In this document: piece by piece, positions 58,110 through 64,000 of the stretch
Layout of the letters: every line of letters starts with the position of its first letter
How positions within the stretch are numbered: the stretch's first letter is position 1
Source: Frateuria_A sp051900535
Lineage (GTDB): Bacteria > Pseudomonadota > Gammaproteobacteria > Xanthomonadales > Rhodanobacteraceae
Reading direction: 5' to 3'
Assembly (NCBI RefSeq): GCF_051900535.1
Contig: NZ_JBHZGI010000004.1
Coordinates: forward strand, 1-64,000
DNA: 64,000 bases
The notes under the pieces: model-generated
The model's database searches: none
Seen by the model: only the letters and a program-made list of their open reading frames with translations
Told to the model about the DNA's origin: nothing
Program-made: the position numbers and the translations under genes

Positions 58110-58634
58110 ATGACCCGCGCGAGCTGGCTGATCCTCGCCCTGGCGGTGCTCGCCGCCGCAGCCGGCGGCTGGCTGCAGCACGCTTCGCGCGAACGGCGCG
58201 GGTCGGACTTGGTCGGTCAGCCGGCGCCGGTCGTGCACCTGCCCGACCTGGACGGGCGCACGCACACCCTCGCCGACTTCGCCGGTCGCCGCGTGCTGGT
58301 CAATTTCTGGGCCAGCTGGTGCGGCCCGTGCCTGAAAGAGATGCCGGCGCTGGCCGCGGCGCAGGCGCGCTTTGGCGGCGATCATCCGGCCGTGGTGGGC
58401 ATCGCCATGGATACGCCGGAGAACGTGAGCGCCTACCTGAAGGCGTACCCGGTCAACTACCCGATCCTGATCGGCCGACTGGAGGACCCCGACACCGCGC
58501 GCCAGCTGGGCGATCACGCCAGCGTGCTGCCTTACAGCGTGCTGCTCGATGCCGACGGCACGGTGCTGGCCAGCCATGCCGGCGTGCTGGATACGGCGAC
58601 GCTTGAGCGCTGGTTGGGCAAGCAAGACCCGTAG
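58110..58634 (+). CDS. TlpA-like thiol-disulfide oxidoreductase
   Basis: A 174-residue periplasm-facing thioredoxin-fold protein. An N-terminal membrane anchor (about 5-22) is followed by the AhpC/TSA-like start GQPAPVVHLPDLDGRTHTL and the active site WASWCGPC (Cys71, Cys74), with a cis-Pro region LPYSVLLDADG. Such proteins take electrons from DsbD for cytochrome c maturation or repair. Its position directly after dsbD supports that link, though a 270-base repeat separates the two genes. Confidence 0.9.
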   Translation: MTRASWLILALAVLAAAAGGWLQHASRERRGSDLVGQPAPVVHLPDLDGRTHTLADFAGRRVLVNFWASWCGPCLKEMPALAAAQARFGGDHPAVVGIAMDTPENVSAYLKAYPVNYPILIGRLEDPDTARQLGDHASVLPYSVLLDADGTVLASHAGVLDTATLERWLGKQDP

Positions 58635-58855
58635 GACCGCACGCCGTGCGCGCCCGGGCGCTCGACGCATCGGTAACCCGCGGTCGCGCATGGATGCGCG
58701 CTCCTGCAACGGCTGGCGTACATACGCCTACGCACGGTTCGTGCGCCAGTTCTCCGTCAAACATCGCCGATCTGCGCCGAACTGGACAACATAAGTCGGG
58801 GCGCGCACACTTCGCTCCCTCGCCGGACCGCTCCGGCTGGCTGCCAAGGTGTCGC

Positions 58856-59299
58856 GTGGCGAAACTGCTGGTCCTGCATGGGCCCAACCTCAACCTGCTG
58901 GGCTCGCGCGAGCCGGAGGTCTACGGGCGTGACACGCTCGTGGACATCGACGCGCGGCTCGTGGCGCAGGCGCAGGCGGCCGGGCACCAGCTGTCGAGCT
59001 TCCAGTCCAACGCCGAGCACGCCCTGGTCGAACGCGTCCAGCAGGCGCGTGGCGAGGGCATCGACTGGATCCTGATCAACCCGGCCGCGTTCACCCACAC
59101 CAGCATTGCCCTGCGGGACGCCCTGGCGGCGGTGGCGATCCCGTTCATCGAGGTGCACCTGTCCAACGTGCACGCGCGCGAACCGTTTCGCCGTCACTCC
59201 TACCTGTCCGACCTGGCGGTGGGCGTGATCTGCGGCTTCGGCGCGAACAGCTATGCGCTGGCGCTCGAGGCCGCCCTGCAGCGGCTCGCGCCGGCCTGA
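58856..59299 (+). CDS. aroQ: 3-dehydroquinate dehydratase, type II
   Basis: A 147-residue dodecameric enzyme of the shikimate pathway. The start LLVLHGPNLNLLGSREPEVYG (in two parts, about 4-24) contains the catalytic Tyr23; INPAAFTHTSIALRDAL (about 75-91) and EVHLSNVHAREPFRRHSYL (about 100-118), with the catalytic His, are typical. A GTG at 58856 with AAGGTG upstream gives the right N-terminus; in-frame sequence further upstream is not homologous. It leads the aroQ-accB-accC cluster, an old and conserved gene order. Confidence 0.95.
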   Translation: MAKLLVLHGPNLNLLGSREPEVYGRDTLVDIDARLVAQAQAAGHQLSSFQSNAEHALVERVQQARGEGIDWILINPAAFTHTSIALRDALAAVAIPFIEVHLSNVHAREPFRRHSYLSDLAVGVICGFGANSYALALEAALQRLAPA

Positions 59300-59358
59300 T
59301 TTTCCCTTTCAAAGACCCGACCGGCCGCCCGCGCGGCCCCGAACAAGAAGGCACTCCC

Positions 59359-59820
59359 ATGGATCTGCGCAAGATCAAGAAGCTGATCGACCTGCTCGAG
59401 GAATCCAACCTCGCGGAACTGGAAATCAAGGAAGGCGAGGAAGTGGTCCGCCTCTCGCGCGTGCCGACCGGCGGCATGGCGGTCGCCGCCCCGGTGGCGT
59501 TGCAGGCGGCACCGGTCGCCGCTCCCGCGCCGGTCGCCGTACCCGTTGCCGCCGACGCCGCGCCCGCCGCCAACGCCCTGCCCGACGGTCATGTCGTGAA
59601 GGCGCCGATGGTCGGCACCTTCTATGCCTCGGCCACGCCGGGCGCCGCCGCTTTCGTCAAGGTCGGCCAGCAGGTCAAGGCCGGCGAGACGCTGGGCATC
59701 ATCGAAGCGATGAAGATGTTCAACCAGATCGAGGCCGACGTCTCCGGCACCGTGCAGGCGATCCTCATCGAGAACGGTCAGCCGGTCGAATTCGACCAGC
59801 CGATGTTCGTGATTGCCTGA
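59359..59820 (+). CDS. accB: Biotin carboxyl carrier protein of acetyl-CoA carboxylase
   Basis: A 153-residue carrier with a biotin on Lys119 in the EAMKMFNQIEAD motif. The N-terminal dimerising segment (MDLRKIKKLIDLLEESNLAELEI, in two parts, 1-23) is followed by an Ala/Pro/Val-rich flexible linker (about 41-76) and the biotinyl domain with VKAPMVGTFYAS (about 79-90). It is 18 bases upstream of accC in the usual accBC operon. Confidence 0.97.
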   Translation: MDLRKIKKLIDLLEESNLAELEIKEGEEVVRLSRVPTGGMAVAAPVALQAAPVAAPAPVAVPVAADAAPAANALPDGHVVKAPMVGTFYASATPGAAAFVKVGQQVKAGETLGIIEAMKMFNQIEADVSGTVQAILIENGQPVEFDQPMFVIA

Positions 59821-59838
59821 TCCGGCGGGACTCATCCG

Positions 59839-61206
59839 ATGCTAGAAAAAGTCGTTATTGCCAACCGCGGCGAGATCGCGCTGCGCGTGTTGCGCGCGTG
59901 CCACAGCCTCGGCATCAAGACGGTTGCGGTGCATTCCACCGCCGATCGCAATCTCAAGCACGTGGGCCTGGCCGACGAGGCGATCTGCATCGGCCCGGCG
60001 CCCTCGGTCGACAGCTACCTCAACATCCCGCGCATCATCGCGGCAGCCGAGATCACCGACGCCCAAGCGATCCATCCCGGCTACGGCTTCCTCTCCGAGC
60101 GCGCCGATTTCGCCGAGCAGGTGGAGCAGTCCGGCTTCATCTTCATCGGCCCGACCGCCGACGTTATCCGCCTGATGGGGGACAAGGTCGAGGCGATCCG
60201 CGCGATGAAGGCCGCTGGCGTGCCTTGCGTGCCGGGCTCCGGCGGCCCGCTGGGCGACGACATCGAGACCAACCTCAAGATCGCCCGCGAGATCGGCTAC
60301 CCGGTGATCATCAAGGCCGCCGGCGGCGGCGGCGGCCGCGGCATGCGCGTGGTGCGCACCGAGGCGCACCTGGCCAACGCCATCACCATGACCAAGTCCG
60401 AGGCCAAGGCGGCCTTCGGCAACGATCAGGTGTACATGGAGAAGTTCCTGGAGAACCCGCGCCACGTGGAGATCCAGGTACTCGCCGACGGCCAGGGCAA
60501 CGCGATCCACCTGGGCGAGCGCGACTGCTCGATGCAGCGTCGTCACCAGAAGGTGGTCGAGGAAGCGCCGGCGCCGGGCATCACGCCGGAAGTGCGCGCG
60601 CAGATCGGCAAGGTCTGCGTGGACGCCTGCATCCGCATCGGCTACCGCGGCGCCGGCACCTTCGAGTTCCTCTACGAGAACGGCCGGTTCTATTTCATCG
60701 AGATGAACACCCGCATCCAGGTGGAGCACCCGGTGACCGAGCTGATCACCGGCATCGACCTGGTGCGCGAGCAGTTGCTGATCGCCGGCGGCGAGAAGCT
60801 CTCGATCAGGCAGGAAGACGTGCAGATCCGCGGCCATGCCATCGAGTGCCGCATCAACGCCGAGGACCCGGACACCTTCATGCCCAGCCCCGGCACGGTC
60901 AAGCGCTTCGAGGCACCCGGCGGCCCGGGCGTGCGCGTGGATACGCACCTGTACGACGGCTACCGCATCCCGCCCAACTACGATTCGATGATCGGCAAGC
61001 TGATCGTCTACGGCCCCGACCGCGAGACCGCGATCTGCCGCATGCGCCTGGCCCTGGCCGAGACCGTGATCGAGGGCGTCAAGTGCAACGTCCCGCTGCA
61101 GCAGCGCATCATGGCCGACGCCGGCTTCCAGCACGGCGGCCAGAACATCCATTACCTGGAAAAGCGCATGGCCGAGCAGAAGGAACAGAAGGCCAGCGGC
61201 GAGTAA
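59839..61206 (+). CDS. accC: Biotin carboxylase of acetyl-CoA carboxylase
   Basis: A 455-residue ATP-grasp enzyme that carboxylates biotin on AccB. Seen: LEKVVIANRGEIALRVLRAC (2-21), HPGYGFLSERADFAE (about 79-93), the ATP-binding AAGGGGGRGMRVV (about 162-174), RDCSMQRRHQKVVEEAPAP (about 232-250) and FIEMNTRIQVEHPVTE (about 286-301). The operon ends here at a strong hairpin. Confidence 0.98.
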   Translation: MLEKVVIANRGEIALRVLRACHSLGIKTVAVHSTADRNLKHVGLADEAICIGPAPSVDSYLNIPRIIAAAEITDAQAIHPGYGFLSERADFAEQVEQSGFIFIGPTADVIRLMGDKVEAIRAMKAAGVPCVPGSGGPLGDDIETNLKIAREIGYPVIIKAAGGGGGRGMRVVRTEAHLANAITMTKSEAKAAFGNDQVYMEKFLENPRHVEIQVLADGQGNAIHLGERDCSMQRRHQKVVEEAPAPGITPEVRAQIGKVCVDACIRIGYRGAGTFEFLYENGRFYFIEMNTRIQVEHPVTELITGIDLVREQLLIAGGEKLSIRQEDVQIRGHAIECRINAEDPDTFMPSPGTVKRFEAPGGPGVRVDTHLYDGYRIPPNYDSMIGKLIVYGPDRETAICRMRLALAETVIEGVKCNVPLQQRIMADAGFQHGGQNIHYLEKRMAEQKEQKASGE

Positions 61207-61237
61207 GCCAACCTCGCCAGCAGTACGCGGCGAACAG

Positions 61238-61281
61238 GCGGCGTCATTCCGGCGGCATCGGAATGGCGCCGCGCTCGTTTT
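61238..61281 (+). terminator. Terminator of accB-accC
   Basis: A 14-bp stem GCGGCGTCATTCCG/CGGAATGGCGCCGC with one wobble and a 7-base loop is followed by GCTCGTTTTG. It lies between accC and prmA. Confidence 0.85.
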
Positions 61282-61305
61282 GACACACCCCTGCAAGAAC
61301 TCCCC

Positions 61306-62208
61306 ATGCCCTTCCTCGAACTCGCCCTCACCCTCCGCGCCGAACAGCAACCGCGCGTGGAGGAAGCCCTGGAAGACCTCGGCGCCCTGTCGATCACCCT
61401 GCGCGATGCCGACGCCGAGACGCCCGACGAACAGGCGATCTTCGAGCCGGGCGTGGGCGAGCTTCCGTTGTGGCCCACGCTCACGCTGGACGCGCTGTTC
61501 GAGGCCGGCACCGACCGCCGCGGGCTGGTCGAGGCGCTGGGCGAACTGTTGCCCTGGCTCGAACCGGACCAGCTCGCCTTTCGCGACGTCGGCGACCAGG
61601 ACTGGGAACGCGCCTGGATGGACCAGTTCAAGCCGATGCCGTTCGGCCGACGGCTGTGGATCTACCCGTGGAACATCGAGCCGCCCGCCGACCCGGAGAT
61701 CGTGGTCGTGCGCCTGGACCCCGGCTTGGCCTTCGGCAGCGGCACCCACCCGACCACCGCGCTGTGCCTGGAATGGCTCGACCACCTCGACCTGGCCGGC
61801 AAGCAGGCCACCGACTACGGCTGCGGCTCGGGCATTCTCGCCATTGCCGCGCTCAAACTCGGCGCCGCCGGCGCGACCGGTGTCGACAATGATCCGCAGG
61901 CGCTGACCGCTTCCAACGACAACGCCGAACGCAATGGCGTGGCCGATCGGCTCGCCGTCTTCCTGCCCGGCGAGGAACCGAAGGCGCCGGCCGACGTCTT
62001 CGTCGCCAACATCCTGGCCGGCCCGCTCGCCGAGCTCGCCCCGACGTTCGCCGCCGCCTGCAAGAGCGGCGCGCCCTTTGCCATCTCCGGCATCCTGGCC
62101 GGTCAGCAGGACGAGCTGCTGGCGCGCTACGCCGAATGGTTCGACGACCTGCGCGTGGACGCGCGCGAGGACTGGATCCGCATCAGCGGCCACCGTCGCC
62201 ACACCTGA
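61306..62208 (+). CDS. prmA: Ribosomal protein L11 methyltransferase
   Basis: A 300-residue SAM-dependent enzyme that trimethylates ribosomal protein L11. PFLELALTLRAEQQPRVEEAL starts the small substrate-recognition domain (about 2-60); the catalytic domain has DPGLAFGSGTHPTTALCLEWL (about 142-162), the AdoMet motif DYGCGSGILAIAALKLGA (about 170-187) and VANILAGPLAELAP (about 229-242). Length matches E. coli. It follows accC, as in many gammaproteobacteria, and the order prmA, zinc-ribbon gene, fis, purH continues downstream. Confidence 0.96.
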   Translation: MPFLELALTLRAEQQPRVEEALEDLGALSITLRDADAETPDEQAIFEPGVGELPLWPTLTLDALFEAGTDRRGLVEALGELLPWLEPDQLAFRDVGDQDWERAWMDQFKPMPFGRRLWIYPWNIEPPADPEIVVVRLDPGLAFGSGTHPTTALCLEWLDHLDLAGKQATDYGCGSGILAIAALKLGAAGATGVDNDPQALTASNDNAERNGVADRLAVFLPGEEPKAPADVFVANILAGPLAELAPTFAAACKSGAPFAISGILAGQQDELLARYAEWFDDLRVDAREDWIRISGHRRHT

Positions 62209-62337
62209 TCCTTTCCCCGCGGCGAGGGGGAGGTTAGGCAGGGAACAACGCGTCAGCCGGGCCATTGCTCCTTATCGCATCGTGCAACGTGCGCTTGCGC
62301 TCCGACAAACGCCGGCTTTCCCTTTACTCTTGCCGGC

Positions 62338-63117
62338 ATGTACACCCAGTGCCCCGACTGCCGCACGGTCTTCTCGCTCGACGCGAGCGTGCTGGCGCAT
62401 GCGCGCGGGGCGGTGATATGCGGCAATTGCGAAACCCTGTTCGACGCGCTGGACACGCTCGCCGACCAGTTGCCGCCCGAACCCTTCCGGCAGCTCCCGG
62501 GCACCACCCGCTCCGAAGAAGCACCCAAGCTCGACGTGGCGATCTACCGTCCGCGCGAAGACGTGCCCGTCGCCGCCGTCGAACCGGCGCCGGCGGCGCC
62601 CGCGTTCACCCCGCGCTTCGTCAACGAACGGCGCGCCCCGCGCCAGCGCCCGCGACGCTGGCCATGGCTGCTCACCTGCATGCTGCTGGCGCTGTTGCTG
62701 GCGGCGCAGGTGGCCTGGGCCAAGCGCGACGTGCTGATCGCAAACCCGTCCATCGGTGCGTGGTTGCGCCAGGCCTGTACCTCGCTGGGCTGCCAGCTGC
62801 CGCTGGTTCGCGACGTGCATCGCCTGCACCTGGTCGCACGCGACGTGCAGGCGCATCCCAGCGTGCCCGGCGCGTTGATGATCAGCGCCAACGTCCGCAA
62901 CGACGCACCGTTCGCGCAGCCCTACCCGGTGGTTTCGCTGACGCTCTCCGACGCCGATGGACACCGCGTGGCGATGCGCCGCCTGCACCCGTCCGAATAC
63001 CTGGACGATGACGCGGTGCTGCGCGCCGGCCTGGCGCCTGGCGCCAGTGCAGCGCTGTTGATCGAAGTCGCCGACCCCGGCAATCGCGCGGTCGCATTCG
63101 AATTCGGTTTCGAATGA
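62338..63117 (+). CDS. Zinc-ribbon (MJ0042/DUF3426) membrane protein
   Basis: A 259-residue protein in three parts. An N-terminal zinc ribbon has Cys5, Cys8, Cys28 and Cys31 (YTQCPDCRT, VICGNC). A linker (about 45-105) leads to a single membrane span WLLTCMLLALLLAAQVAWA (about 109-128). The periplasmic DUF3426 domain follows (about 135-258), with DVQAHPSVPGALMISANVRN and a C-terminal strand VADPGNRAVAFEFGF. Role unknown; in xanthomonads and pseudomonads it is regularly placed between prmA and fis. Confidence 0.88.
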   Translation: MYTQCPDCRTVFSLDASVLAHARGAVICGNCETLFDALDTLADQLPPEPFRQLPGTTRSEEAPKLDVAIYRPREDVPVAAVEPAPAAPAFTPRFVNERRAPRQRPRRWPWLLTCMLLALLLAAQVAWAKRDVLIANPSIGAWLRQACTSLGCQLPLVRDVHRLHLVARDVQAHPSVPGALMISANVRNDAPFAQPYPVVSLTLSDADGHRVAMRRLHPSEYLDDDAVLRAGLAPGASAALLIEVADPGNRAVAFEFGFE

Positions 63118-63281
63118 AACGAAAAGTCGCGGGCGCCAGCACTTAAAATTATCGGCCGTCGCCGGTACACTCGCCCCCTCGCGCATGCGGTCATCGCATG
63201 CCAAGCGCGCCATGCCGGCGAGATCCACCACCACCCTTGCAGCGGCCACGCAGCCGCCGCGTCGCTCGTGAGGTACTGCCT

Positions 63282-63566
63282 GTGAACGCCGTCCGATTGC
63301 CTGTCAACGAGGCCATCCGGGAGCCCCAGTCGTCGCAGAGCGCGCTGGGCGAGTGCGTCAGCCGTACCGTGCGCCGCTACCTGGCCGACATTGGCGACAC
63401 CGAATGCGACGAAGGCCTGCACGCACTGGTGATCCGTGAAGTCGAAGGACCGCTGCTGCGCGAAGTGCTGGCGTTCCATGACGGCAACCAGAGCCGCGCC
63501 GCGGCCGTGCTGGGCATCAACCGCGCCACGCTGCGCAAGAAGCTCTCCGCGCACGGCCTGCTGTAA
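63282..63566 (+). CDS. fis: DNA-binding protein Fis
   Basis: A 94-residue nucleoid protein that bends DNA and activates rRNA promoters. The C-terminal helix-turn-helix NQSRAAAVLGINRATLRKKL (about 72-91) is typical, and the N-terminal half (SRTVRRYLADIGDTECDEGL, about 26-45) matches Fis. A GTG start at 63282 with GTGAGG upstream gives the expected length. It could act on the rRNA promoter at the other end of this window. It sits upstream of purH, as in many gammaproteobacteria. Confidence 0.93.
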   Translation: MNAVRLPVNEAIREPQSSQSALGECVSRTVRRYLADIGDTECDEGLHALVIREVEGPLLREVLAFHDGNQSRAAAVLGINRATLRKKLSAHGLL

Positions 63567-63750
63567 TCCCTTGTTCCCCCGTGGGAGCCCGCATGTGGGC
63601 GTCGCCGTTAGGGGAATCGCGAAAAGGTATCGCCCGCAATCGGGTTTCCATGCAAACCCGTTCGCGTGCGTTTGGACGTTTGGCCGTCCAAAACGACATG
63701 CCCTCCCGCCCGCGTTATAATCGACGGCTTCCCCCACCCTGGAAGCCGCC

Positions 63751-64000
63751 ATGCCCGCCGTCACCCCGATCCGCCGCGCCCTGCTCAGCGTCTCCGACAA
63801 GACCGGGCTGATCGAACTCGGCCGGCGCCTTGCCGCCAAGGGCGTGCAACTGCTTTCCACCGGCGGCAGCGCCAAGGCGCTGCGCGAAGCCGGTATCGCG
63901 GTGACCGACGTCAGCGAGCTGACCAGCTTCCCCGAGATCATGGACGGCCGCGTCAAGACGCTGCATCCGAAGGTGCATGGCGGCCTGCTCGGCCGGCGCG
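63751..64000 (+). CDS. purH: Bifunctional purine biosynthesis protein PurH (partial)
   Basis: The first 83 codons of AICAR transformylase/IMP cyclohydrolase; the gene runs past the window edge. RRALLSVSDKTGLIELGRRL (8-27), LLSTGGSAKALREAGIAVTD (about 34-53) and FPEIMDGRVKTLHPKVHGGL (about 60-79) belong to the N-terminal MGS-like cyclohydrolase domain. GGAAG precedes the ATG by 5 bases. The 184 bases after fis contain no further gene. Confidence 0.96.
   Translation, partial: MPAVTPIRRALLSVSDKTGLIELGRRLAAKGVQLLSTGGSAKALREAGIAVTDVSELTSFPEIMDGRVKTLHPKVHGGLLGRR

Noticed and set aside
57850..58113. An 87-codon frame between dsbD and the TlpA-like gene
   Set aside because: It is contained in the nested inverted-repeat element and encodes no recognisable protein.

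Overview
The window reads as chromosomal DNA of a high-GC gammaproteobacterium of the Xanthomonadales, most likely the Rhodanobacteraceae (Rhodanobacter, Dyella, Frateuria or Luteibacter type). The signs are a PPi-dependent phosphofructokinase together with a K+-independent membrane pyrophosphatase, an accB-accC-prmA-fis-purH run, a Clp/CRP-type site, and intergenic palindromes of the kind that litter xanthomonad genomes. The genus is inferred from gene content only. I see no phage, insertion sequence, CRISPR array, tRNA or rRNA gene body.

Layout. 1-120: promoter and boxA leader of an rRNA operon that runs leftward out of the window. 300-5300: a DUF192 lipoprotein, rubredoxin, thiE-hemL with a truncated HAD gene, and argD-gloA. 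5370-12230: the most distinctive block, a six-gene operon with the gene order and protein features of the Pseudomonas functional amyloid operon (fapABCDEF). It has a near-perfect sigma-54 promoter, three upstream copies of a CTGTWACA motif, and a convergent sigma-54 activator gene that carries a perfect CRP/Clp-type site upstream. 12270-19700: an SDR, an ABC exporter pair, mpl, adk, PPi-phosphofructokinase and a small RcnB-like protein. 19880-25800: membrane pyrophosphatase, an S9 peptidase, a prolyl-hydroxylase-like oxygenase and soluble pyrophosphatase. 25850-30840: a LysR regulator divergent from a tautomerase/aldo-keto reductase/quinone-oxidoreductase operon, then a ferritin-like protein and a TetR regulator.

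31195-38800: protein-isoaspartate methyltransferase and a TolC-type channel, then a lipopolysaccharide cluster (waaA, lpxL-type acyltransferase, family-2 glycosyltransferase, O-antigen ligase, family-4 glycosyltransferase). 38870-48320: small zinc protein, Yip1-type membrane protein, YceI, nitroreductase, ELM1-like protein, glnE and an LTA-synthase-type sulfatase. 48380-49600: two small Ala/Gly-rich secreted proteins with related signal peptides and a shared upstream element. 49640-54110: an ABC exporter, then groES-groEL under a CIRCE operator. 54275-64000: cutA, an EamA transporter, dsbD with a duplicated N-terminal domain, a TlpA-like thioredoxin, aroQ, accB-accC, prmA, a zinc-ribbon membrane protein, fis and the start of purH.

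How the parts fit. The amyloid block looks like a self-contained surface-fibre system: secreted fibre subunits, a periplasmic C39 protease, an outer-membrane pore with a coiled-coil plug, and a dedicated sigma-54 activator that may itself answer to a CRP-family regulator. A 12-bp hairpin after the main subunit gene could set subunit excess over the export machinery. The two pyrophosphatases and the PPi-using phosphofructokinase within about 8 kb suggest that PPi handling matters to this organism. The LPS, amyloid, sulfatase and TolC-type genes give the window a strong cell-envelope flavour. Coordinates, motifs and repeats were read directly from the sequence; family names rest on remembered motifs and were not confirmed by database search.
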